Assembly (NCBI RefSeq): GCF_905171765.1
Contig: NC_053390.1
Location: 588,282,471 to 588,346,470 of the forward strand
From: Bufo bufo
Lineage: Eukaryota > Chordata > Amphibia > Anura > Bufonidae
Direction of reading: 5' to 3'
Length of the DNA stretch: 64,000 nucleotides
Part shown: positions 35,136-45,824 of the stretch, one piece after another
Layout: each line of letters starts with the position of its first letter
How positions within the stretch are numbered: position 1 is the stretch's first letter
Position numbers and translations under genes: made by a program
The notes under the pieces: generated by a model
What the model saw: the letters and a program-made list of their open reading frames with translations, nothing else
Database searches by the model: none
Told to the model about the DNA's origin: nothing

Positions 35136-35289
35136 GGGACCTCTGTCCAATTGATATTGGTTCATTTTTATTTTTTTTATTTTAATTTTAATTCATTTCC
35201 CTATCCACATTTGTTTGCAGGGGATTTACCTACATGTTGCTGCCTTTTGCAGCCCTCTAGCTCTTTCCTGGGCTGTTTTACAGCCTTTT

Positions 35290-35439
35290 TAGTGCCCAAA
35301 AGTTCGGGTCCCCATTGAGTTCAATGGGGTTCGGGTTCGGGACGAAGTTCGGATCGGGTTCGGATCCCGAACCCGAACATTTCCGGGAAGTTCGGCCGAA
35401 CTTCTTGAACCCGAACATCCAGGTGTTCGCTCAACCCTA
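35290..35439 (+). repeat. 3' terminal region of hAT copy B
   Basis: Made of short inverted pieces of TTCGGG and CCCGAA (AAGTTCGGGTCC, GGGTTCGGGACG, TTCGGATCCCGAACCCGAAC) ending GTTCGCTCAACCCTA. The 5' end of the element (23,693-23,790) has the same kind of pieces. Such clusters are candidate transposase-binding sites. Confidence 0.7.
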
Positions 35440-35974
35440 TTTATGAATACCCAATCTCCTCTAACCTTGTCCCAAAAAAACAGCAGCCATGGGTTCTTCT
35501 AAGCAGCCGCCTAACACTCTGAAAATGGCTAAGGCCAACAAAGCAGAAGTAGGCTATAAGAAGATAGCAAAGTGTTTTCAATTTGCCTCAGTTCAAAATG
35601 TAATTAAGAAATAGCAGTTAACAGGAACAATGGAGTTCAAGAGAAGGTCTGGAAGACCAATACAAATTTGCTCGTAAGATTGCTAGAAAGGTAAATCAGA
35701 ACTGTAAAAGACCTTCAGGAAGATTTAGCAGACTCTGGAGTTGTGGTAAACAGAAGAAAACTCAGAATCAGAAGAAAACTTCTCTTGCATCCTCACCACG
35801 AAATTAATCAGTGTCAGAAGTTTCCAAAAGAACATCTAAATGAGCCAGTTTCATTTTGGAAACAATTCCTGCGGATTCATGAGGTTAAAATAGAACTCTT
35901 TGGCCATAATGAGTAAAGGTATGTTTGGAGAAAAAAGGGCACAGAAATTCAGGAAGAGAACACCTCTCCAAACA

Positions 35975-36982
35975 TTAACCTGTTCCGGACACATGACGTA
36001 CCGGTACGGCATGATTTCCCGGTACTTAAGGACACATGACGTACCGGTACGTCATGTGTAGTTCCGATCACCGCCAGGCGGGCGGGCGGTGATCGGAACA
36101 AGGTGCCTGCTCAAATCATTGAGCAGGCACCCGGGAGCAATGCGCGGGGGAGTCCTGTGACCCCCCCCCCCCCCCCCCCCCCCGTGTCAATTCAGACCTG
36201 CGGTTTGCGGCTTTTACATGTTGCGGCGGTTTACATGTACAGCAGTTTATGACCACATATGGGGTGTTTCTGTAAACTACAGAATCAGGGCCATAAATAT
36301 TGAGTTTTGTTTGGCTGTTAACCCTTGCTTTGTAACTGGAAAAAAAATATTAAAATGGAAAATCTGCCAAAAAAGTGAAATTTAGAAATTGTATCTTTAT
36401 TTTCTATTAATTCTTGTGGAACACCTAAAGGGTTAACAAAGTTAGAAAAATCAGTTTTGAATACTTTGAGGGGTGTAGTTTATAGAATGGGGTCATTTTT
36501 GGGTGGTTTCTATTATGTAAGCCTCACAAAGTGACTTCAGACCTGAACTGGTCCTTATAAAGTTGGTTTTTGAAAATTTCTGATAAATTTCAAGATTTGC
36601 TTCTAAACTTCTAAGCCTTTTAACGTCCCCAAAAATAAAATGTAATTCCCAAAATGATCCTAACATGAAGTAGACATATGGGGAATGTAAAGTAATAACT
36701 ATTTTTGTAGGTATTACTATGTATTATAGAAGTAGAGAAATTTAAACTTGGAAATTTTCTAATTTTTCAAAATTTGGTATTTTTTATAAATAAAAATGAT
36801 TTTTTTTTTACTCCATTTTACCATTGTCATGAAGTACAATATGTGATGAAAAATCATTCTCAAAATGGCCTGGATAAGTCAAAGCGTTTTAAAGTTATCA
36901 CCACATAAAGTGACACTGGTCAGATTTGCAAAAAATGGCCTGGTCCTTAAGGTGAAAATTAGCCCGATCCCTAAGGGGTTAA
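35975..36982. mobile_element. TTAA-target non-autonomous element, 1.0 kb
   Basis: TTAA at 35,975-35,978 and 36,979-36,982. It starts with CCTGTTCCGG and has the palindrome TGACGTACCGGTACGTCA near 36,033-36,050. The body includes AAAGGGTTAACAAAGTT (about 36,427) and TTTGAGGGGTGTAGTTTATA. It lies inside the Tc1 coding region. A piggyBac or Kolobok relative is likely; no transposase is seen. Confidence 0.65.
36161..36183. repeat. Poly-C run, about 23 bases
   Basis: An unbroken C homopolymer inside the TTAA element, just after GAGTCCTGTGA. Its length may be unreliable in assembly. Confidence 0.8.
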
Positions 36983-37344
36983 GCATGGGGGTGGGTCAAT
37001 CAAGGGTTGTGTTGCAGCCAATGGCCCCGTGAACATTTCACAGGTAGAGGGAAGAATGCATTCAATGAAATTCCAGCAAATTGTGCAAGCAAACATAACA
37101 CCAACTGTAAAAAAGCTGAAGTTGAAAAGAATCCACAATAGATTCTCTCAAATGGTGCAAGCTGAAGGTATTACCATGGCCCTCACAGTCTCCTGATCTG
37201 AACATCATTGAAAATCTATGGATAGACCTCAAAAGAGCAGTGCATGCAAGATGGCCAATGAATCTCACAGAACTGGAAAAACTTTGCAAGAAAGAATGGA
37301 TGAAAATACTTTAAACTAGAATGGAAAGACTCTTGGCTGACTAC

Positions 37345-38295
37345 TAGTGTTGATCGACCACCAAAGTGCTCAGGCCAAACACATCGGGATTCTCTGGTGC
37401 TCTACCGAGCACAATGGAAGAACCCAATCATTAAACCAGGCACACCCTGCTCTAAAGAGGAGAGGGTGTCTGGTTTACCAAAAAAAGTTAAAAATTTATG
37501 GAAACACCACCAAAATGGTTTGGAAACAGCATGGGGGGACATCTGTATGCATCTTGGACTCCAATTACCTAATACATACAATAGACAACCACACAAAGGC
37601 TATATGTCAAAAGCCAGGTACGTATGTGTAAGCCAACAATCTATCAATGAGACAGATACAGTCAGCACACCTTACAATGGCAGCCTTGTGCACTATGAGA
37701 CATTCAAAACCAGCTCTCATCTGACTGAGAGCCAGTAAGCCTCAAAGTTGCTTCATATCTGTGGAATTGCTTGGGTGGACCTGCGCACCTAGATCATTAT
37801 CATCAGGGTGACAAAAAGTTTTCTGATTGTCCTAACATAATATTTAATAACCTTTCTATAATAACCTTTCTATACAGTTTTGTCATGTAAACTCATTTGC
37901 AACAGTTATGAAGCAACTTTGTTATGAAGCAACTTTGAGGCTTACTGACTCTCAGTCAGATGAGAGTTGGTTTTGAATGTCTCATAGTGCACAAGGCTGC
38001 CATTGTAAGGTAGGCTGACTGTATCTGTCTCATGGATAGATTGTTGGCTTGCACATACCCAGTTTTTGGCATATAGCGTTTGTGTGGTTGTCTATTCTAT
38101 TTCATAGGTAATGAGAGTCCAAGATGCATCCAGACATCCTTCCCATGCTGTTTTCAAACCATTTCGGTGGTTTTCCATCAATTTCTTACCTTTTTCTGTG
38201 AACCAGACATCTATTCGGCCGAACACTGCGATGTGTCGAGCATAGCGATGCTCGAGCCGAACTGCTGTTTGGCCGAGCATGCTCGCTCAACACTA
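37345..38295. mobile_element. Foldback hAT element, 951 bp, with arms of nearly 400 bp
   Basis: The ends are TAGTGTTGATCGACC and its near-inverse GCTCGCTCAACACTA. An exact 8-bp duplication CTGACTAC flanks it (37,337-37,344 and 38,296-38,303), fitting nTnnnnAn. The arms 37,495-37,760 and 37,915-38,205 are inverted copies at roughly 85-90% identity by eye, so the element can form a long hairpin. The outer arm resembles the 5' end of element F at 41,631. Confidence 0.9.
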
Positions 38296-38572
38296 CTGAC
38301 TACAAAAAAGTGTTTACAAGCTGTGAAACCCCAAAGGGGGTGCTACTAGGTACTAATGATGCAGAGTGCCCAAAGTTTTGCTTCAGGCCCTTATCCTTTT
38401 TGCTATTTAAAAAATGCAAATGATGAAAATAGAACATTGTTTTTGCTTAAAATACAAAAGAGAATGTGTAATCTTTAACTGTATGCCTTTTGGAGATCAT
38501 TTCATCTTCAACTTGCCTAACTGTTCACAGTAATTTTGACCAGGACTGCCCAAACTTTTGCATGTCACTGTA

Positions 38573-39839
38573 CCTTTTGTGGAAAATCAATAAAGATTAT
38601 TATTATTATTATATAGTGCATTTTTCAAAAAAGCATATTTTTTGCATGCCTCGCACTATTATAGAGCCCCCAAAAACACCTACTTTTTCCGCATTTAATT
38701 TTTTGCATAGACTTCAATGCAACTTCTGGGGCTGGTGTTTTTTCCCTAAAAGAAAAAATGACAACAAAAATAAAATGCACCAACTGCACCAAATGCCACA
38801 AAAACACCTCAAGAAACCATGTCTGACTTTATATTGTTATGGGCCCAAGCTATGTAGGAGATTGTTTTAAACTAAGCTGCATATGATGCAACTGTAGGAA
38901 GACAGATAAAATAAACAACTATTACAATATGCCATTGAATGAAATAAAAAAAGGGTATAATATGTAGTAAGCCATGCCACAGCTAAAACTATAATCTATT
39001 GGGATCCGTGTAATAGGTATTTTATGATAACCTGCATATTTCATAAATTGACACCATTTACAACTGTTAAACCAAATCTTGATTACGTCTGCAGACATGC
39101 AGTTTTGCTATATTACAAGTATGGCAAAAATTTATAGTAAATTATTTTGGGTGTGTTACACAAAATGTTACTGATGATAAGATCTGTATATTGGGTGTTA
39201 TAACCGTCACAATGAATTGCTCCAGTAGTGACACCTAGTGGTAAAAATACTTTAACAACAACTATACTAGTGGACTTGTAAAATAAAATTGGACTACGAT
39301 TTACAAAAGTGAAAATAGGCTTCACTACAGAATGACCTGCTTAACTAAAACATGGCCGTCTTCACAGCCTTTCTGTTTAAACGTGTTTTAGAAGCTTAGC
39401 TAAAACAGCAAGCATTAAAGAGAATGCTAAAATGAAGCTAATGCAGGACATGTGTTTTATGAGTACACGTGGGGTTTTAAGCCAGATGGAAAATATCTAA
39501 AGTCAGCAAAACAGTCATCTTTGTAAATCACTTCAGGATATGTCTCTAAGTAAAACCCTTGTTTTTGCTCCTGGGATAACGAATATTGCATAATTTCCAT
39601 GATACATGTAGAGTTTTTATTTTTTGCTGTGCCCGTGTAAAGAGGCAGCAGGTGTTAGCAGCCTTCCTTCACAAATCATTCTGAAGACTATAGAATTTTC
39701 AGATTTCTAGAAATCAGTGGTGAACCCTCTGATCTAAAGGGGAGATTTATGAAACTGTCTAAAATAACAGGTGAGGCAATAGGACAGTGTCTGAGGACCC
39801 AGCAGTTGTATTAGTTTACAGGCCTTCAGAAAGGCACTA
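38573..39839. other. Apparently unique AT-rich sequence
   Basis: No gene recognised. A short ATT microsatellite lies at about 38,597-38,611. The longest open frames are shadows without family resemblance. Confidence 0.4.
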
Positions 39840-41205
39840 CCATGCATTCAGGTTTTTTTATGCAGTTTTTAAAGCAAAAATGAGGTGTGGATCATAAAAG
39901 GAGAGAATGTATTAAGAACAGATATTAGTTATCAACTTTTTTTAAGCTACTCCCGATTTTGGCTTAAAAATTGCATAAAAACATGAAAGTGTGGCGGCAC
40001 CCCAAGGTTACAGCCACACATTCATGTTTGCTGATATACTTTTAAAATTCATTCCTGGCCAAAGCAGTAAATTAAAAAAGGAGGAGAAGTTGCATCTGTC
40101 CTTTATACTTTCTCTCCTTTTCTGATTCACTCCTGATTTTGGCTTCCAAAACTGCATCAGGAAACCTGATTATGTGGTTGTACCCGAAGGCGAATTCTTT
40201 TTTAGTGTAATCAGTGTGAAAAATACACTTCTTGTGTCAGTGGTATTTCTCATCCTGAATGCTGCTCCTATGACCTGGACCCACAGAGTTAGGCCTCTTT
40301 CACATGAACATATTTTTTTCGGATGTGATCCGTATGCGGAACCATTCATTTCAATTGTTCTGCAAAAAAAAGGAATGTACTTCATGTGCATTCCGTTTCC
40401 GTATTTCCGTTCCTCTAAAAGATAGAACTTTTTCTATTATTGTCCGCAAATAACGTTCCGTCGCTCCATTCAAGTCAATGGGTCCGCTAAAAAATACGGA
40501 ATGCATACTGAACACATCCGTATGTCATCCGTATTTTGCACATCCATGCCCACTTTGCCCATCTGTTTACTGTTTACAAACATTACATTACAGTAATGAT
40601 TACAAATTTAATGTTTCCGTTTGCGATCCGCAAAAAACGGATCGCATACGGAAACCATACGGAGATGTTTTTGTGGAAATACATAACGGAAACGGAACAG
40701 AAACGGAAACAAAAAAAAAGGAACAACGGATCCATGAAAAACAGACCGCAAAATACATAAAAATACATACGGTCGTGTGAAAAAGGCCTTTTAATGCTGT
40801 GTGTTCCTGCTTTAGGCCTCTTGCACATGAGCGTATGTATTTTGCGGCCCGAAAAAAATGGATCCGCAAAAAATACGGATGACATCCGTGTGCATTCCGT
40901 ATTTTGCGGAACGGAACAGCTGGTCGATAATAGAACAGTGCTATCCTTATGCGTAATGCGGACAATAATAGGACATGTTCTATTTTTATAAGAGGCATTA
41001 TGCTCACATAGAGTTGAGGTCGGGCAGGAACACACAGTCTTATAAATCATTGCAATACCGTGGGTCCATATCGTAGGAGCAGCATTCAGTACGGGAAATA
41101 CATGTGATACATGGAGCAGAGTTCTCGCACTGAATATGCTTGTGTAAAATTGGCCAAAGGCTGGAGCTGCACGTAGACTTTTTGTAGTACTTTTGATAGA
41201 TGTTA
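39840..41205. mobile_element. Cluster of foldback MITEs around Harbinger-like insertions
   Basis: 39,850-40,190 contains inverted pieces of the GATTTTGGCTTCCAAAACTGCAT type, also found at 54,880-55,075. TTCTCATCCTGAATGCTGCTCCTATG...GGACCCACAGAG (40,230-40,288) recurs inverted at about 41,050-41,105, so 40,290-41,045 looks inserted into one hairpin element. 41,153-41,205 matches 50,845-50,900 (GGCTGCACCTAGACTGTTTG type). Confidence 0.5.
40292..40787. mobile_element. Harbinger-like MITE
   Basis: The inverted ends are GGCCTCTTTCACATGAAC and GTCGTGTGAAAAAGGCC. The body is rich in CCGTATGCGG and GCAAAAAACGGATCG steps. The left flank is TTA and the right flank TTT. A second, end-truncated relative starts at about 40,815 (GGCCTCTTGCACATGAGCG). 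Confidence 0.6.
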
Positions 41206-41207
41206 AT

Positions 41208-41630
41208 TAGAGATGAGCGAAGTTATAAAAAATTCAATTCGGCTGCTTTGCCAAAGTACAAAAGAATTTTCACAAACAGTTGTGCCTCCCCCAGTCATTG
41301 AACTCCTCAGATGCCGCAGTCATCACTGATCACGGCATCTGACATTTACATTGAGACCTTTCAGGGGTTAAAAACAAAAAATACATACCTCATCCATTTA
41401 CTCGCGGAGGGACAATTGTGGCCATGTTGATTCAAGAAACCGTGCGCCAAGTCTCGCACGGGGTGACGTCACAATGTCAGCGCGCTGGCTGTGTGCAGTC
41501 ACGTCATCAGTGATGACGTGACCGCGCCTGGCCAGAGTAATGGCATGGTGAAGTCATCACGTCAACATGCAAATATATATATATATATATTTTTAAACTG
41601 CCACTTCAGGGGAAAAAAAATCGTTATCAC
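41208..41630. mobile_element. hAT-type MITE, one half, cut by element F
   Basis: Starts TAGAGATGAGCGAAGTTAT and shares body steps (CATCCATTTACTCGCGGAGG, GGGTGACGTCAC) with the fuller copy at 51,166-51,759. The far end is missing where element F begins. Includes an AT run at about 41,573-41,590. Confidence 0.6.
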
Positions 41631-42780
41631 TAGTGTTGATCGAGCACCAAAGTGCTCGGGTGCTCTGGCCGAACACATCGGGATGCTCGGGTGCTCTACC
41701 GAGCACCCAAGTATAATGGAAGTCAATGGGAGAACCAAACAATAAACCAGGCACCCCCTGCTCTGAAGAGGGCAGAGTGCTTGGTTCATAGGAAAAAGTA
41801 AGAAATTGATGGAAACACCACCGAAATGGTTCAAGAACAGCATGGGGAGGATGTCTGGATGCATTTTGGACTCCCAAGTTGCTGATGGGAACGATGTTGT
41901 TCGAGTAGTATGCCACTTTTACAGACTGACAATAATACGCACCAAAACGAAGATAAAATCGATTTTAGAGGAAAGATTGTTAGGAAACATTCTTTCCTGT
42001 ATATTTACTTGAATATAAAGTGCAAGTGCTGCCAAAAATTACAAAAAAGAGGCACTCTGATGCAACCTGTATATCACATAAAGGAGGGCCTTATTCACAT
42101 TGTGGTACAATTGTTCATGTAGTGGGACTGCTACACTCATAAAGCCTATGCCCTAGCTGAAAGGGCTGCCAAAAATTACAAGGAACCGGCACTCCAATAC
42201 ACCCTTTGTTACACATAAAGGAGGGCATCATACACAGCCTTGAAAAATTATGATTGATGGCCTGCTGGTGACCCTCAAAAACATTTGGAGCAAGGGCCTG
42301 CTGATCTGGCCATCTAAAACATTATGAGCGAGGGCCTGCTGCCGCTTTGGTGACTCTAGATAACCTAGGGCCGATCGCAAGTCCCCGTGACGGCAACGAT
42401 CCATTAGGATATCCCAGATATTTTTTGGATGCGCACAGTTTACACTGGAGATGTGGCGCAGCTAATGTCACTATCCGCTGCCGACACGTCTATGGAAAAA
42501 GTACACTGTATGGCACAGATATTTTTTGGATGCGCACACGTTACACTGCAGATGTTGCACTGGTTATGTCACTGTCCGCAGCAGACACCGTCTACGGAAA
42601 AAGTACACTGAATGTCACAGATATTTTTTGGATGCGCACACGTTACACTGCATATGTGGCACTGGTTATGTCACTGTCAGAAGCGGACACCGTCTATTGA
42701 AAAAGTACACTGAATGTCACAGATATCTTTTGGATGCGCACACTTTACACTGAAGATGTGGCGCAGCTAATAAATAACCA
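41631..42780 (+). mobile_element. hAT element F, 5' end and leader only
   Basis: Begins TAGTGTTGATCGAGCACC after GTTATCAC (which fits nTnnnnAn). It contains a terminal region with GAGCAC/GTGCTC pieces (41,640-41,705), a leader, and a tandem array at 42,416-42,780, then is cut where the DIRS sequence starts. No coding region remains. Confidence 0.65.
42416..42780 (+). repeat. Leader array of hAT element F, about 101-bp unit
   Basis: AGATATTTTTTGGATGCGCA recurs at about 42,416, 42,518, 42,619 and 42,720, with GTTATGTCACTGTCCGCAGC and GGAAAAAGTACACTGAATGT between. The reading frame stays open for over 100 codons only because of the periodicity. Confidence 0.9.
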
Positions 42781-42822
42781 TTGTAGGTTATTTAGCGCAG
42801 GATGTGCTAAAATGATGATTAC

Positions 42823-43127
42823 TTACCGGTAATTTGATTTTCCAGAGCCCATGATAGCACCACGAGAGAGAGGATCCACCCCCACAGACAGGAAACCTAC
42901 AGAATAAAAGGGCAGACACTCTCCTCCCAATTCAGTATGATATCCAAGCACCGGAGGAAGGCCGCCAACATATTTTTAGATAAACGTTTAAATATACTTT
43001 TTTTTTTTTTTGCTACACTGTGTGAATATAGAACCAACACACAGAAAAACAACCCCAACAGGGAGGGAATATAAGGGTGATGTCATGGGCTCTGGAAAAT
43101 CAAATTACCGGTAAGTAATCATCATTT
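42823..43127. repeat. Inverted-repeat module at the DIRS 3' side
   Basis: GATTACTTACCGGTAATTTG continuing to CCAGAGCCCATGA (42,828-42,863) is repeated inverted at 43,084-43,122. DIRS elements carry terminal inverted repeats and an internal complementary region used to make circular DNA; this module is the likely counterpart. Confidence 0.65.
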
Positions 43128-43229
43128 TTCCCTTCACCCATGACAGCAACACTAGAGAATTCCCAAAGGAAAAAACAGGGTGGGAGAGTAGAAAGGAGAA
43201 CCTTTTCCCCCAAAGGAGGAATCTGAAGG

Positions 43230-44330
43230 AGAAGAATTCTGATTCAAACGGTAGTGTTTTAAAAGAGGGAGATGACCAGGGGGCGGCTCTGCAAATATCC
43301 TCTATAGCAGGGCTGGCCAACCTGCGGCTCTCCAGCTGTTGTAAAACTACAATTCCCACCAGGCCCTGCTGTAGGTTTATACCTGTAAGTAGTCTGGGCG
43401 TGCTGGGAGTTGTAGTTTTGCAACAGCTGGAGAGCCACAGGTTGGCCATCCCTGCTCTATAGGGACAGAGGATCTTTCCGCCAAGAAGGTGGCCACTACT
43501 CTAGTAGAGTGTGCCTTCAGCCCCGCAGGAGGAGAAACACCAGAGGAAAGATAAGACAAAGAGATAGCAGACACAATCCATCTAGCAATGGAGCTTTTGG
43601 AGGCCGCGCTACCCGTATTCACTCCTTGAAAGTGAACAAAGAGCGAATGAGATTTGCGCCATTCTTTTGTGCAAGATAAATAGTTAATTAACACCCTCCT
43701 GACATCAAGGCAATGAAGGGATCTTTCTTCTTCTGACCTGGGATTCTTAAAAAGGGTCGGAAGAATAATCTCCTGAGATCTATGAAATTTGGTAACGACT
43801 TTTGGAAGGAGAGCTGGATCAGGACGTATCACCACTTTGTCCTCTAAGATTGTGGTATAAGGAGGATTGATAGAGATGGCCTGGATCTCATTCACTCTGC
43901 GGGCAGAAGTTAAAGCTATTAGCAAACATAAATTCAAGGTGAGGTTCTTGACAGAACTGGACTCAATTGGTTCAAATGGGGGACGAGTTAGGGCTTTTAA
44001 GACCAGGTTCAAATCCCAAGGGGGAGGTATAGCTGGCGCTATTGGGGTAAAACGCTCTACTGCCCTAAAGAATCTTGATACCTACGGGCACCCCGCAATG
44101 TCTGACTCCTGATTAAACAGGGCTGATAGTGCTGAGACATGAACTTTTAAGGTATTACTTGCAAGCCCCAGATTCAGACCTTTTTGAAGAAATTCCAATA
44201 TTAAATAGATAGGCACTGAAGATGAAATTTTATTTATCTGGATATGCCCAAAATCGAAACATTTCTGCCACACCCTAGCATAAATGGCAACAGTTACTTT
44301 CTTTCTACTCTTAAGAAGGGTAGATATCAA
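43230..44330 (-). pseudogene. DIRS tyrosine recombinase
   Basis: The enzyme that inserts circular DIRS DNA. An N-terminal SAM-like part lies at 44,330-44,085 (NKISSSVPIYLILEFLQKGL), then the catalytic domain from 44,012: SARRVNEIQ carries the first catalytic Arg, KAHSTRVVATF the His-x-x-Arg pair. The MITE at 43,308-43,454 splits the domain just before its last part. Beyond it ICRAAPWSSPS is followed by a one-base frameshift that moves the catalytic Tyr (HYRL near 43,245) out of frame. A further frame break lies near 44,050. Inactive as it stands. Confidence 0.85.
43308..43454. mobile_element. Hairpin hAT MITE, 147 bp
   Basis: The ends are CAGGGCTGGCCAACCTG and CAGGTTGGCCATCCCTG. Exact 8-bp flanks CTCTATAG (43,300-43,307 and 43,455-43,462) fit nTnnnnAn. 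Almost the whole length folds on itself around a short loop. It interrupts the DIRS recombinase. Confidence 0.9.
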
Positions 44331-44808
44331 AGCATTGGAGGATCCCTACCTTTCTAACAGGAACCTCTCAAGTTCCAGGCAGTTAGGTGGAGATTTCTTA
44401 AATCTGGATGAACTACTGGACCCTGGCTCAGCCGGCCCCGGATCTCTGGAAGGACCCATGGCTCCGATATTGACATGATCCGGAGCCACGTGAACCAAGA
44501 TCTCCTTGGCCAAAAGGGAGCAATGAGAATGACCCTCGCTCTGTCTTCCCTGATTTTTCGTAACACGCGAGGAATCAAGGGAAGAGGAGGAAATGCATAG
44601 GCCAGGGGAAAGTTCCATTTTTGTACTAGAGCATCAATCCCACAGGAGGATCCCGCTGGATCTAGGGAAAAAAACTTTTGAACTCTCTTGTTCTAGTGAG
44701 TAGCAAATAAATCTATCTCTGTCTGTCCCCAGAGGGCGGCTATCTCTCTGAAGATGGAAGGATCTAAAGCCCACTCCCCCTGAGAAAGTTCGCTTGTCTG
44801 TTGTCTTA
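44331..44808 (-). pseudogene. DIRS region between RNase H and recombinase
   Basis: Expected to link RNase H to the recombinase. Several partly open minus-strand frames (for example GPSRDPGPAEPGSSSSSRF near 44,450) without a motif I can assign. Bounded on the right by the Tc1 insertion. Confidence 0.4.
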
Positions 44809-44810
44809 TA

Positions 44811-45818
44811 CATTCACCTAAAGAATTATTAGGAACACCATACTAATACGGTGTTGGACCCCCTTTTGCCTTCAGAACTGCCTTAATTCTACGTGGCATT
44901 GATTTAACAAGGTGCTGATAGCATTCTTTAGAAATGTTGGCCCATATTGATAGGATAGCATCTTGCAGTTGATGGAGATTTGAGGGATGCACATCCAGAG
45001 CACGAAGATCCCGTTCCACCACATCCCAAAGATGCACTATTGGGTTGAGATCTGGTGACTGTGGGGGTCATTTTAGTACAGTGAACTCATTATCATGTTC
45101 AAGAAACCAATTTGAAATAATTTGAGCTTTGTGACATGGTGCATTATCCTGCTGGAAGTAGCCATCAGAGGATGGATACATGTTCTCATTCTGTTTACGC
45201 CAAATTCGGACTCTACCATTTGAATGTCTCAACAGAAATCGAGACTCATCAGACCAGGCAACATTTTTCCAATCTTCAACAGTCCAATTTTGGTGAGCTC
45301 GTGCAAATTGTAGTGGAGATGAGTGGTACCCGGTGGGGTCTTCTGCTGTTGTAGCCCATCTGCCTCAAGGTTGTGCGTGTTGTGGCTTCACAAATGCTTT
45401 TCTGCATACCTCGGTTGTAACGAGTGTTTATTTCAGTCAACGTTGCTCTTCTATCAGCTTGAATCAGTCGGCCCATTCTCCTCTGACCTCTAGCATCCAC
45501 AAGGCATTTTTGCCCACAGGACTGCCGCATACTGGATGTTTTTCCCTTTTCACACCATTCTTTGTAAACCCTAGAAATGGTTGTGCGTGAAAATCCCAGT
45601 AACTGAGCAGATTGTGAAATACTCAGACCGCCCCGTCTGGCACCAACAACCATGCCACGCTCAAAATTGCTCTGACATTCAGTTTGGAGTTCAGGAGATT
45701 GTCTTGACCAGGACCACCCCCCTAAATGCATTGAAGCAACTGCCATGTGATTGGTTGACTAGATAATTGCATTAATGAGAAATAGAACAGGTGTTCCTAA
45801 TAATTCTTTAGGTGAGTG
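44811..45818 (-). mobile_element. Tc1-like element, 1.0 kb, inserted in DIRS
   Basis: TA on both sides (44,809-44,810 and 45,819-45,820). The ends CATTCACCTAAAGAATTATT and its inverse AATAATTCTTTAGGTGAGTG enclose a minus-strand transposase. It lies between the RNase H and recombinase parts of the DIRS element. Confidence 0.9.
44850..45746 (-). pseudogene. Tc1-like transposase with internal deletion and lost catalytic Glu
   Basis: Starts at about 45,746 with MAVASMHLGGWSWSRQS. The helix-turn-helix part includes SISQSAQLLGFSRTTISRVY and a GQRRMGRLIQ second domain. WSDESRF (about 45,250) keeps the first Asp and YFQQDNAPCHKAQ (about 45,155) the second, but the stretch between them is far too short, so roughly 50-60 residues are deleted. 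TGG has become TGA in the WPPQSPDLNPI motif (about 45,068), and the third acidic residue is Val (NPIVHLWD, GAG to GTG). Not functional. Confidence 0.85.
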
Positions 45819-45824
45819 TATGTA

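Larger units (their letters stand above)
23693..35439 (+). mobile_element. hAT copy B, complete from end to end, 11.7 kb
   Basis: The 5' end TAGGGATGAGCGAAC and 3' end GTTCGCTCAACCCTA are near-perfect inverted repeats. They are flanked by TTAATGAA (23,685-23,692) and TTTATGAA (35,440-35,447), an 8-bp duplication with one change that fits the nTnnnnAn preference of hAT elements of the Ac group. Contents: promoter region, a 78-bp array, a 295-bp leader array, transposase, a 141-bp trailer array, a duplicated piece of gene plus trailer array, and a 3' terminal region. It is far longer than a usual 3-5 kb hAT because of the arrays. Confidence 0.9.
35488..37325 (+). pseudogene. Tc1-like transposase of the 15-kb nested element, decayed and split
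   Basis: Begins near ATGGGTTCTTCTAAGCAGCC (35,488). Traces of the helix-turn-helix part and the KIELFGHNE and YVWRKKGT motifs (35,890-35,940) are followed by the TTAA element. Coding resumes at 36,983 with GSIKGCVAANGP, and [20 protein letters not shown] (about 37,193-37,250) contains the third acidic residue region of the DDE triad. Many stops and frameshifts; the first Asp region is damaged. Not functional. Confidence 0.8.
23381..38570 (+). mobile_element. Tc1-like element expanded to 15 kb by nested insertions
   Basis: Left end after TA (23,379-23,380) reads CAGTGGCATGCAAAAGTTT. The right end before TA (38,571-38,572) is its inverse, AAACTTTTGCATGTCACTG. Similarity continues inwards for over 100 bp on both sides (AATCTCCAAAAGGCATA and its inverse near 38,485). 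Removing hAT copy B (23,693-35,439), the TTAA element (35,975-36,982) and the foldback hAT (37,345-38,295) leaves about 1.5 kb, the usual size of a Tc1 element. Its gene is decayed. Confidence 0.9.

Noticed and set aside
36161..36183. Poly-C run as a functional element
   Set aside because: A homopolymer inside a MITE is most simply slippage, and its length may be a sequencing or assembly effect.
42823..43127. Inverted repeat read as a terminator or structural RNA
   Set aside because: It lies at the 3' side of a DIRS element, where inverted and complementary repeats are expected.
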